Made by a program: the position numbers and the translations under genes | DNA from: DATKKX01 sp035542775 | Lineage (GTDB): Bacteria > Planctomycetota > Phycisphaerae > UBA1845 > UTPLA1 | DNA length: 35,259 bases | Direction: 5' to 3' | Assembly (NCBI GenBank): GCA_035542775.1 | Contig: DATKKX010000491.1 | Coordinates: forward strand, 1 to 35,259 | Shown here: one piece after another, positions 17,006 to 24,856 of the stretch | Layout: each line of letters begins with the position of its first letter | Position numbering within the stretch: the first letter of the stretch is position 1 | Notes under the pieces: model-generated | The model's database searches: none | Seen by the model: only the letters and a program-made list of their open reading frames with translations | Told to the model about the DNA's origin: nothing

Positions 17006-17055
17006 CGCGTTTAGCCGGGTGTCCGGCTTGTTCGCGGGCTGGAAATAGTCTCGAA

Positions 17056-17649
17056 GTGGAAGATATGGACAAGGACGCTCAATTGGAACTCGGGTTGACA
17101 AAGCAGCGAAGCACCGACCTCAGCTTCTTTCTCTATAAGCGTGCCCTGCATCCGGAGCTGTTCCACATCTACCTGGACAAGCATATTGCCTACGGTAATT
17201 TCCAAGCGGACATCTGGATCACCGGACTGGGGCATCTGGTGACCCTGCAGAGCAACGGCTCAATGGTCACCGAGCTCACCGCCGTCCCCAGCGAGCTCTT
17301 GACTGACCGCAGCCTGGTCACGCAATTCCGCTACCGCGGAGAGCGCGACTTTACTTACCGGTTCAACGACAGCATGCGGTACATCTTCAGCAGCCAGGTT
17401 GAAGAGACAACGGAACATATTTTCCGCACAACCTACCGCGATCTCGTACGTTACGCCAAGAAAAAGGGGCTGTTCGTCCCGTATGAGCAGTGGGCCACGG
17501 CCGGCCTTGAGCCGTTCACGTTCATTGACTACGAGACCCGGCAGCACGAGCTTCACATTCACGCCTATCATGCCTTCCCGGGCGAATGGCGGTTTCTGCG
17601 AACCCAGTCTATCTTCGAAACCGCTCCTGCCGCACGAAAGCCGAGATGA
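17056..17649 (+). CDS. DUF2617-like protein of unknown function
   Basis: 197 residues from GTG 17056, or 194 from ATG 17065; the bases before either are only weakly ribosome-site-like (GTGGAAGAT). The sequence SFFLYKRALHPELFHIY, the later ITGLGHLVTL, LTELTA-type segment and the C-terminal HELHIHAYHAFPGEW match my memory of the DUF2617 family, an alpha/beta protein of planctomycetes and actinobacteria without known activity. There is no signal peptide or membrane helix, so it is cytoplasmic. Many aromatic and His residues in the last 40 positions could form a binding site. The family assignment is from recall. It has its own promoter and appears monocistronic, followed after 143 bases by the phosphatase-like gene. 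Confidence 0.75.
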   Translation: MEDMDKDAQLELGLTKQRSTDLSFFLYKRALHPELFHIYLDKHIAYGNFQADIWITGLGHLVTLQSNGSMVTELTAVPSELLTDRSLVTQFRYRGERDFTYRFNDSMRYIFSSQVEETTEHIFRTTYRDLVRYAKKKGLFVPYEQWATAGLEPFTFIDYETRQHELHIHAYHAFPGEWRFLRTQSIFETAPAARKPR

Positions 17650-17792
17650 TGCGCGAAGGCTCGTTCCACAGGTCGCTTGACGAATTAATCTGTGTAGCCC
17701 AAAAGTGACTCACTGTCGAACTCGGCAGCCGTTTGCGATCGCCCGGCAAGGGAAACGTGGATTCTCCCGCATTGAAACCGAGGACCGTCAAA

Positions 17793-19334
17793 ATGCACTC
17801 TGCTCACCGCGGCACCTCGCCGCGTGCCACCAAATGGTCGATTCTGCTCGCCATGCTGACGCTGGCGTTTATCAGCGTTTGTGCGGTTTGCGTCAGATAC
17901 CACCCGCAGTGGCCCGAGGGGAAGGTCACCACCCGGCCTGCCGACAGCGGGGCGGTCGAGAAATCATATGTCCTGGACGCCGGTTCAAAGGCCAGCTACA
18001 CCCAGCGCATCGAGAACGGCCGGGTCACCGCCTTGCTGTTTGACGACAACGGCGATGGCGTCCCCGACGAGACGGTCAGCTTGCTCAGCGACCATCCTGA
18101 TTGGCCGCACTTTCTGATCATCCTCGACGGCGTTCCCTTCGACGTCGTCGAGGCCACGTACAACGAGGGACATTTCCGGCTCTTCCCCCCGCCTGTCCGG
18201 GTGGTCAGCGTGTTTCCGGCAATGACCGACGTCGCCCTGTCGCGGGTCTTTCACACCAAGCCATGCTTTGGCGGCGAGGCCCAGTATTTCGATCGGGCCA
18301 AGAACCGCCTCAGCGACGGGGACAGCGTGTACCTGAGCGGCAAGAACGCCCCGTGGCTGCCGTTCGTCGACTATGCGGCTCCGCAGAGCGTAGCGATCAG
18401 AACCTACATCGATCCGCTGTCGGTCTTCTCTGAGGAACTGCGAGGAATGCAGACGCTGTTCGAGAAGGCCGACGCGCCTCAGGCCAGTGGTTACTCCATC
18501 GGCACGGCCGGGCTCGGCACGCGCGGCGGCGAAAAGGCCATGCGGGAGTACCTCGTCGAGGTCGAGAAACTGGTCGAGCGGATCACGTATGAACGCCGCG
18601 GACGCGTCCGTTTCAGCCTGACCGCCGACCATGGCCAGACCATGCAGCAAGAGACTCCGATCACTTTCGACAAACCGCTGGAAGATGCGGGCTTCAAGCT
18701 GACCAGCAGCATTCACGGGAAGAACGATGTCGTCGTGGTGACGTACGGAATAGTCACCCTCGTCGCGCTCAGCACCGATCGGCCCGAGGCGGTGGCCGAT
18801 GCCCTTGTCGCCGCACCGGGAGCGGATCTTGTCACCTACAAGGAGCAAGACGGTGTGATCGTGCGGAACGCGGAGGCCAGCGCGATCGTCCGCAAATCCG
18901 GCGACGGGTACGTCTATGAGCCGACCAAGGGAGATCCCCTCGAACTCAATCCGATCATCGAGCGCCTTCGCGCCGCCGGACAGGTCAGCGCTGACGGTGT
19001 TATCGCCGACCGGCCGCTGCTCGCGGCCACAGCGACGCACAAGTATCCCGACCCCTTGCACCGCCTCTGGGACTGCTACCACGGATTGGTCCAGAACCAG
19101 GCGGACGTGATCGTCTCACTCAAGCCGGACGCATGTCACGGGCGAAAGCTCTTCTACCTGGTGGTCAATCCGGTGGCCAGCACGCACGGCGGACTTGATT
19201 ACCGCGGGAGCGTCACCTACCTGCTGAGCACCGCCAAATCGACGCCGCTGCCGGCAGTCATGCGATCCGAGGATGTGCTGGATGCCATCGGCTGGGAGCT
19301 GAAGGCGGACAATGCCGCGGTCGAGCAGCAGTAG
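17793..19334 (+). CDS. Membrane-anchored alkaline-phosphatase-superfamily protein
   Basis: 513 residues from ATG 17793, chosen because GAGGA (17780-17784) lies eight bases upstream; the frame is open to a TTG at 17733. A single membrane helix (about 14-34) leads into an extracytoplasmic part. DDNGDGVPDE (about 87-96) resembles a calcium-binding loop. The order of likely catalytic residues fits the alkaline phosphatase/phosphodiesterase fold: Asp112 in LDGVPFD, Thr145 as nucleophile in FPAMTDVA, Asp279-His280 in TADHGQ, and His465 in STHGGL. Such enzymes hydrolyse phosphate mono- or diesters or transfer phosphoethanolamine using two zinc ions. Substrate unknown. Not every ligand is assigned, so a degenerate enzyme is possible. 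Confidence 0.7.
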   Translation: MHSAHRGTSPRATKWSILLAMLTLAFISVCAVCVRYHPQWPEGKVTTRPADSGAVEKSYVLDAGSKASYTQRIENGRVTALLFDDNGDGVPDETVSLLSDHPDWPHFLIILDGVPFDVVEATYNEGHFRLFPPPVRVVSVFPAMTDVALSRVFHTKPCFGGEAQYFDRAKNRLSDGDSVYLSGKNAPWLPFVDYAAPQSVAIRTYIDPLSVFSEELRGMQTLFEKADAPQASGYSIGTAGLGTRGGEKAMREYLVEVEKLVERITYERRGRVRFSLTADHGQTMQQETPITFDKPLEDAGFKLTSSIHGKNDVVVVTYGIVTLVALSTDRPEAVADALVAAPGADLVTYKEQDGVIVRNAEASAIVRKSGDGYVYEPTKGDPLELNPIIERLRAAGQVSADGVIADRPLLAATATHKYPDPLHRLWDCYHGLVQNQADVIVSLKPDACHGRKLFYLVVNPVASTHGGLDYRGSVTYLLSTAKSTPLPAVMRSEDVLDAIGWELKADNAAVEQQ

Positions 19335-19411
19335 GTTCGCCGTGGCGAGGCGGCCCGCGATCGGAGCTCCCCCGTCATTCTCATTCTGGGCGCGGCTCAG
19401 GCCGCAAGGCG

Positions 19412-20785
19412 CTATTTTGCTGTCGCGGGCTTGCTCGGTGGTTTGAGCAGAAGGGCCAATACCGCCGCGAATATGCACGCCACACCCGCGATGATGAAAG
19501 CCGGATACCAAGCATTCAACGCCGCGTTCAGGGCTGAAGCTCGATCGGCCGCGCCCTGGATCGCCGCCTTTCCGGCCGTCTTGAACAGCCCCGCCATAAT
19601 CGGGCCCACGATGCCCCCCACGCCATAGGCGGTAAACATCCAGCCGTAGTTCTTGCCCACATTCTTATTGCCGAAGAAGTCCGCCGTAACCGCCGGGAAG
19701 AGGGCCAGTGCGCCGCCGAAGTTGAAGCCAACGCTGGCAGCACCCAGGAACAGCAGGGCCTTTGTGCCGCCCATGTGGAAGAAGACCAGTTGCGTAACGC
19801 CCTGGAGCAGGAACATCAGGATGATCGCGGGCTTCCGGCCGATGGCATCCGAGATGAACCCCCATGCGATGCGGCCAAACGCATTCAGGATGGGCAGGAA
19901 TACGCCGGCGGCTGTTGCCGCCAGGGCGGAGGCCGCCTCGATGGTCAGACCGGAACGGGCTTGCAGGGCGTCTATTGCGAACAACTGAATGATGCCGAGG
20001 ACCATCAGGCCCGGCAAAGCCCCGCAGACATACATCACCCACAGCATCCAGAACTGCGGAGTGGCGAGCATCTGGCCGGATTCGAAATCGACCACCGGTC
20101 GCGTTGCCGCCTTGCCGCCTCCGGCAGCGGCGCCGGTCCAGCCTGCGGGCGCCCATCCGGCCGGCGGGTTCTTCATCCAAATCGAGCCCAGCATGATGAG
20201 AACGAAATAGGCAACACCGTAAGCCATGAATACGTTGGACACGCCGCCGAACTTGATCAGCAACGCACCGGCGCCAGGATCGGCCAGCTTGATCCAGATC
20301 AGGGCGCCGAAACCAAACCCAGCCACGGCGAAGCCGGTGGCCAACCCTTTCTTGTCCGGGAACCACTTGACGCAGCAGGCGATGGGCACAACGTACGCCA
20401 AACCGATGCCGGCGCCGCCAATGAGCCCTACGGTCGCCAGGATGCCGGGAAACATCTGGCCCGGCATGAACCGTTCGACCAACCCGGCCAGCACATAGCC
20501 GATGGCCAGTATCAGGCCGCCTACCCGCGAAACAAATGTCGGTCCGACTTTCACCTGCCACCGCCCGCCGATGATCGTGAACACGGCGAACGTCGCCAAG
20601 CCGACCGAAAAAACGATCTGCGTCTGGGCGTCAGAGAAATTGAACGGCGCCTTGACCAGGACCTTGGTGAATACCGACCAGGCGTAAATGGCGCCAAGAC
20701 AGAGTTGAATCAACACCCCCCCGAAAACCACCATCCAGCGATTCATGACTTGCGGTCGTACCGCGGGGCTACTGCTGTTGCTCAC
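19412..20785 (-). CDS. OFA-type major facilitator superfamily transporter
   Basis: 457 residues from GTG 20785. This start is supported by AGAGGAG eight bases upstream; the frame is open to 21073, but that part overlaps the divergent aceE gene. Twelve membrane helices are evident. The opening MNRWMVVFGGVLIQLCLGAI followed by YAWSVFTK is the hallmark of the oxalate/formate antiporter (OFA) branch. GLIGGAGIGLAYVVPIACCVKWFP with the following DKKGLATG is the conserved loop after helix 4. OFA transporters exchange or import small mono- and dicarboxylates. Divergence from pyruvate dehydrogenase suggests pyruvate, lactate or a related acid, which is inference only. The C-terminus is short and basic (LLKPPSKPATAK). 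Confidence 0.88.
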   Translation of the reverse strand: MSNSSSPAVRPQVMNRWMVVFGGVLIQLCLGAIYAWSVFTKVLVKAPFNFSDAQTQIVFSVGLATFAVFTIIGGRWQVKVGPTFVSRVGGLILAIGYVLAGLVERFMPGQMFPGILATVGLIGGAGIGLAYVVPIACCVKWFPDKKGLATGFAVAGFGFGALIWIKLADPGAGALLIKFGGVSNVFMAYGVAYFVLIMLGSIWMKNPPAGWAPAGWTGAAAGGGKAATRPVVDFESGQMLATPQFWMLWVMYVCGALPGLMVLGIIQLFAIDALQARSGLTIEAASALAATAAGVFLPILNAFGRIAWGFISDAIGRKPAIILMFLLQGVTQLVFFHMGGTKALLFLGAASVGFNFGGALALFPAVTADFFGNKNVGKNYGWMFTAYGVGGIVGPIMAGLFKTAGKAAIQGAADRASALNAALNAWYPAFIIAGVACIFAAVLALLLKPPSKPATAK

Positions 20786-20854
20786 TTCTCTTTCTCCTCT
20801 GCCAGATGGGCAGGTACGGCGACTCGAGATCGCGGTAGTGTGCGGGATTGTCAG

Positions 20855-20870
20855 GCCTCTGCCAAGAGGC
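20855..20870. repeat. Small perfect hairpin in the MFS/aceE divergent region
   Basis: GCCTCT and AGAGGC pair around the 4-base loop GCCA. It lies between two divergent starts and could be an operator or leader structure; no T-run follows. Confidence 0.35.
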
Positions 20871-21009
20871 AATTCAGCCCTCGGCACGCACGGGCACAGC
20901 CGTCCAAGGCCACGATGATCCCTCAGATCCCCGCCCAGGCCGACCTTTCCAAGCGCACAGGCACTTCCTGGTTGCGGTTGAGACGGGTGGTTGACTAAGC
21001 TCCCAACAC

Positions 21010-23682
21010 ATGACGGAAACGACATCCATACCTGACAGCGATCCCGCGGAGACCCAGGAATGGCTGGACTCAATGCTGGCCGTCGTGCAGCGACAGGGCC
21101 ACCAACGGGCCGAATTCCTGCTGGAGACGTTGCGGGACTGGGCTCGTTCGCGTGGCATCTCCATCCCCTACAACGTCAACACGCCGTACGTCAATACCAT
21201 CAGCGCCGACGCCCAGCCGCCTTATCCCGGCGACCGCGACATCGAACGCCGCATCAAGAGCTATGTCCGTTGGAACGCCATGGCCATGGTTGTGCGCGCC
21301 AACCGCCGTTGCCCCGGAATCGGCGGGCACATCTCGACCTTCGCCAGTTGCGCGGCCCTCTTTCAGGTCGGCTTCAACCACTTCTTCCGGGCCAACACCG
21401 AGGATGCCACGGGCGACCAGATCTACTTTCAAGGCCACGCCGCGCCCGGCGTCTATGCCCAGGCCTTCCTCGAAGGACGGATTGAAATCGAGCAGATGAA
21501 CAACTTCCGCCGCGAGTTGGCCCCCGGCGGCGGGCTGTCCAGCTACCCGCACCCCTGGCTCATGCCGCGCTTTTGGCAGTTTCCCACGGTTTCCATGGGC
21601 CTCAGCCCGATCACCTCGATCTATCAAGCCCGCTTCAACCACTACCTCATGGATCGCGGCCTGGCCGACACCAGCCGCTGCAAGGTGTGGGCCTTTCTGG
21701 GCGACGGTGAAATGGATGAGCCGGAGGGCCTGGGAGCCATCACGCTGGCGTCGCGAGAGTGTCTCGACAACCTGATCTGGGTCATTAACTGCAACCTCCA
21801 ACGGCTGGACGGCCCTGTTCGCGGCAACGGCAGCATCATCCAGGAGTTGGAGGCGGCGTTCCTCGGAGCAGGCTGGAACGTCATCAAGGTGCTCTGGGGA
21901 ACGGACTGGGACCCGCTTTTTGCCGCCGACCACGACCACCTCCTGCCGGTCCGCATGGCCGATGTCGTCGACGGGCAGTGGCAGCGTTACACCGTGGAAT
22001 CCGGCGCCTACATCCGCAATCATTTCTTCGGCACCGATCCTCGCCTTCAAGCCCTGGTGCGGGACCTTAGCGACAGGCAATTAGAGAAACTCCGGCTCGG
22101 CGGGCATGATCCGGCCAAGATCTACGCGGCGTTCAAAGCCGCTGTAGAGCACCGCGATCAACCGACGGTCATTCTGGCGCGGACCATCAAGGGCTATGGC
22201 CTCGGGGAGGCGGGCGAAGGCCGAAACATCACCCATCAGCAGAAGAAGCTCAACGAGAAGGAGCTGCGCGAATTCCGCGACCGCTTCGACGTGCCCGTCT
22301 CCGACCAGGAGCTGTTGGACGCCCCCTTCTGCCGGCCTCCTGAGGGAAGCCTCGAACAAAAGTACTTGTTGGAGCACCGGGCGGCTCTCGGCGGATTCGT
22401 GCCGCAGCGAATCATCCGCGCCCAGCCGCTACGGACGCCATCGGAGACCCTGTTCGAGGAATTCACCAAGGGCAGCGGCGGCCGGGCGGCGTCCACGACG
22501 ATGGCCTTTGTTCGGATGCTCTCCAAGCTGCTCCAACACAAGCGGCTGGGCCCGTTGATCGTCCCCATCATCCCGGACGAAGCCCGTACATTCGGCCTGG
22601 AAGCTCTTTTCCAGAAATACGGCATCTACGCACACTCCGGCCAGAAGTACGAGCCGGTTGACAGGCACACGCTGCTGTACTACCGCGAGGAAAAATATGG
22701 CCAGATCATCGAGGAAGGCATCACCGAGGCCGGCGCGATGGCGTCGTTTACCGCCGCGGGCACAGCCTACGTCACCCACGGGATCAACATGATCCCGTTC
22801 TACATGTACTACTCCATGTTCGGCTTCCAGCGGGTCGGCGATCTTGTCTGGGCCTTTGGCGACCTCAGCGGACGCGGCTTCCTCTTGGGAGCCACATCCG
22901 GTCGAACGACGCTGGCGGGGGAAGGTCTCCAGCACCAGGACGGCCACAGTCACGTCCTGGCGTCGACCGTGCCGAATGTGCTCACTTACGATCCGGCCTA
23001 CGCCTACGAGCTGGCCGTGCTCATCCGCGAGGGAATTCACCGCATGTACGAGCGTCAGGACCGCGTGTTCTATTACATCACGCTGGGCAACGAGCCCTAC
23101 GCGATGCCGCCGATGCCCGAGGGCGCCGCCGACGGCATCGTCCGCGGCCTGTATCGATTCCGGCGGGGAGAACGCAAGAAGAACTGGCCGCGCGTCCACC
23201 TCTTCGGCAGCGGCTCGATCCTGAACGAAGCCCTGCGGGCACAAGACATCCTTGCGGAGAGGTTCCGCGTTTCCGCTGACGTGTGGAGCGTCACAAGCTA
23301 CCAGCAACTACGGAATGACGCTCTGTCCGCGGAACGATGGAATCGACTTCACCCCGGGCAAGAGCCGCGAAGGGGCTATCTTGCCAAGCTGCTGGAAGGC
23401 GAACCCTACCCCGTCGTGGCGGCGACAGACTACATGAAAATTGTCGCCGATCAGGTCGCTCCGTGGACCCCCGCAGGGCTCACCGCGCTGGGCACGGACG
23501 GCTTCGGACGAAGCGACTCTCGCGAAGACCTCCGACGATTCTTCGAAATCGACGCCGAATCGATCGTTGTGGCGGCGCTGTCCAGTCTGAGCAGGTCCGG
23601 CCAGGTCGAACCCGATCAGATCTCCGCGGCAATCCGCGAATTCGGCATCGATCCGGACCGCCCGGACCCTGTGGTGTCGTAA
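21010..23682 (+). CDS. aceE: Pyruvate dehydrogenase E1 component, homodimeric type
   Basis: 890 residues, close to the 887 of the E. coli enzyme. It decarboxylates pyruvate with thiamine diphosphate and passes the acetyl group to the E2 lipoyl domain. Visible landmarks are GHISTFASCAALF and GDQIYFQGHAAPGVYA in the N-terminal domain, the diphosphate-binding GDGEMDEPEG (from residue 231) with INCNLQRLDGPV closing the motif, then TIKGYGLG, GTAYVTHGINMIPFY and GRTTLAGEGLQHQDGHSH in the middle domain, and the C-terminal VVAATDYMKIVADQ. All core motifs are intact. No E2 (aceF) or E3 (lpd) gene is adjacent. The region before ATG 21010 has no good ribosome site. It is divergent from the OFA transporter gene. 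Confidence 0.97.
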   Translation: MTETTSIPDSDPAETQEWLDSMLAVVQRQGHQRAEFLLETLRDWARSRGISIPYNVNTPYVNTISADAQPPYPGDRDIERRIKSYVRWNAMAMVVRANRRCPGIGGHISTFASCAALFQVGFNHFFRANTEDATGDQIYFQGHAAPGVYAQAFLEGRIEIEQMNNFRRELAPGGGLSSYPHPWLMPRFWQFPTVSMGLSPITSIYQARFNHYLMDRGLADTSRCKVWAFLGDGEMDEPEGLGAITLASRECLDNLIWVINCNLQRLDGPVRGNGSIIQELEAAFLGAGWNVIKVLWGTDWDPLFAADHDHLLPVRMADVVDGQWQRYTVESGAYIRNHFFGTDPRLQALVRDLSDRQLEKLRLGGHDPAKIYAAFKAAVEHRDQPTVILARTIKGYGLGEAGEGRNITHQQKKLNEKELREFRDRFDVPVSDQELLDAPFCRPPEGSLEQKYLLEHRAALGGFVPQRIIRAQPLRTPSETLFEEFTKGSGGRAASTTMAFVRMLSKLLQHKRLGPLIVPIIPDEARTFGLEALFQKYGIYAHSGQKYEPVDRHTLLYYREEKYGQIIEEGITEAGAMASFTAAGTAYVTHGINMIPFYMYYSMFGFQRVGDLVWAFGDLSGRGFLLGATSGRTTLAGEGLQHQDGHSHVLASTVPNVLTYDPAYAYELAVLIREGIHRMYERQDRVFYYITLGNEPYAMPPMPEGAADGIVRGLYRFRRGERKKNWPRVHLFGSGSILNEALRAQDILAERFRVSADVWSVTSYQQLRNDALSAERWNRLHPGQEPRRGYLAKLLEGEPYPVVAATDYMKIVADQVAPWTPAGLTALGTDGFGRSDSREDLRRFFEIDAESIVVAALSSLSRSGQVEPDQISAAIREFGIDPDRPDPVVS

Positions 23683-23770
23683 GAGGGTGGGGCACTTTAT
23701 GAGTCGGTGTACGCGGGGGCACCGCCTGCAGGGTGACTATCTGACGACGACGATCTGACACATCACAAAC

Positions 23771-23799
23771 TTGGACCAATCGGCGATCTCAGCTATAAT
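23771..23799 (+). promoter_or_regulatory. Sigma-70-type promoter upstream of the J-domain gene
   Basis: TTGGAC (23771-23776), a 17-base spacer and a perfect TATAAT (23794-23799). Transcription would start near 23806, giving a leader of about 160 bases before ATG 23968. The leader is GC-rich and might fold, but no known riboswitch is recognised. Confidence 0.55.
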
Positions 23800-23967
23800 A
23801 TGTTGTTCCTGCGCAGGGGATGGTGGTGCGCCCGGCGAGCAGAGGGGGTCGTTGTTGCATTGACCGATATGACCCGTCGATAGGTATCCTGGGCGCGTGG
23901 GGGTAAGCGTGCGCGCTCCATAAGCCCCGGGCGGCCGACGGGAGGCTTCGGCGTCCACGCAGGCGAC

Positions 23968-24486
23968 ATGGGCGAGGAGTTGCTGTTGAGCTACTTGAGA
24001 TGCTACCAGATCCTAGGACTGCAACCCGGCGCCAGCGCCGAGCAGGTTCACCGCGCATACAAGCAACTCGCCTTGCGGTATCACCCGGATCGGTCGGTGG
24101 GCGATCCCGACAGCCACAGAATCTTCTGCCAAGCCACCGAGGCTTACTCGCGCCTGAAAAACGCCCTGTTCGCCCATGCAAGACTGCGAAACGTGGGATT
24201 CTGCCCGAAATGTGAACAAGTCGCGGAGCTTTACCAGGGCATGGATCGCCGGCACTATTGCGCTACCTGCCTGCTCCACAGCCGGCGCCGGTTTCTGCCG
24301 CTGCCGAGCTTCCAGAAAGTACGATGCATCGTGGCAATCACCCTCCAGGGTCTGGCCCTGTACTGCGTGATCGTGTCCACGCTTACGGGCGACTGGCTGC
24401 CTGGCGCCGCTGCCGTCCTCTTCGCGCTCGCCGCCATGTGCGCCCTGGCGGTCAATTTCCTGACTGCTGATTTGATCGAGCGGTGA
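23968..24486 (+). CDS. J-domain protein with zinc ribbon and two membrane helices
   Basis: 172 residues. Residues about 11-70 are a J domain (YQILGLQPGASAEQVHRAYK) with the HPD tripeptide at 39-41 that stimulates Hsp70/DnaK ATPase activity. A four-cysteine zinc ribbon follows (CPKC near 88 and CATC near 109), different from the classic DnaJ zinc centre with its four CxxCxGxG repeats. Two hydrophobic segments (about 126-142 and 146-165) anchor the C-terminus in the membrane. It therefore probably recruits DnaK to the membrane; the client is unknown. ATG 23968 has a modest AGG site. It has its own promoter and no operon partners. Confidence 0.8.
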   Translation: MGEELLLSYLRCYQILGLQPGASAEQVHRAYKQLALRYHPDRSVGDPDSHRIFCQATEAYSRLKNALFAHARLRNVGFCPKCEQVAELYQGMDRRHYCATCLLHSRRRFLPLPSFQKVRCIVAITLQGLALYCVIVSTLTGDWLPGAAAVLFALAAMCALAVNFLTADLIER

Positions 24487-24574
24487 CCCCCGTCTCCGGC
24501 TCTCAAACCGTCTGAGGACATCCTGTAACGCCCCTGACACGACAGAGTCGCGCCTGCACTGCCCCAAATGACGG

Positions 24575-24614
24575 CAGGGATGGCAGTCGCGTTAGGAAAC
24601 GACCGCCATCCCTG
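24575..24614 (+). repeat. Stable hairpin upstream of a 25-codon ORF
   Basis: CAGGGATGGC (24575-24584) pairs fully with GCCATCCCTG (24605-24614). After one A/C mismatch, GTCG pairs with CGAC, leaving a 10-base loop, CGTTAGGAAA. This gives fourteen pairs in all. It ends 16 bases before the ribosome site of the tiny ORF. Confidence 0.6.
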
Positions 24615-24638
24615 GAGTCCGGAAGGAAGAGGAGGGAC

Positions 24639-24716
24639 ATGTACTACTACGTCGCCTCCCTTCCTTTGGTTCGCTCAATCGTGAATTTTCTGCACAAACG
24701 GGCCTGGCGCGCCTGA
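24639..24716 (+). CDS. Possible 25-residue small protein or leader peptide
   Basis: ATG 24639 is preceded by GGAAGAGGAGGGAC, a near-perfect ribosome site at short spacing. The ORF reads MYYYVASLPLVRSIVNFLHK followed by RAWRA and a stop. It has a hydrophobic/aromatic first half and a basic end, compatible with a membrane-associated micro-protein. Bases around its start (AAGGAAG...) can pair with the CCTCCCTTCCTT segment inside the ORF, which would hide the ribosome site. No family is recognised, and the evidence is the ribosome site alone. Confidence 0.3.
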   Translation: MYYYVASLPLVRSIVNFLHKRAWRA

Positions 24717-24856
24717 CAGCCCTCTATACAAGGCCAAGACTGAGGATCGCTGCCTCCGATCGTGTTGTGGCCGCCCGTGCTACTCCAGGCCCGCGCAAAT
24801 CCTGACACCGCGGCCGCCCCCGGGCACAGCCGCCGGGCTGAGTCTGTCCCAAAGGC

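Larger units (their letters stand above)
16729..17055. other. Divergent intergenic region between nadA and the DUF2617-like gene
   Basis: It holds a nested palindrome at 16874-16916 and a good sigma-70-type promoter at 16976-17005 pointing right. A TATGAT element on the minus strand near 16835 could serve nadA, but has no good -35 partner. No ORF is supported. Confidence 0.5.
24487..24856. other. Intergenic region with structured element and a tiny ORF
   Basis: It lies between the convergent J-domain and LTxxQ genes. It holds a stable hairpin at 24575-24614 and a 25-codon ORF with a strong ribosome site at 24639-24716, both described separately. A GC-rich imperfect hairpin (about 24813-24838, CCCGG/CCGGG) lies close to the 3' end of the minus-strand gene and might act in its termination, though no T-run is seen. 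Confidence 0.5.

Noticed and set aside
19775..20998. 407-codon plus-strand frame
   Set aside because: It lies wholly antisense to the OFA transporter gene (and its upstream frame); composition is polar and repetitive as expected for a shadow of membrane-protein codons.
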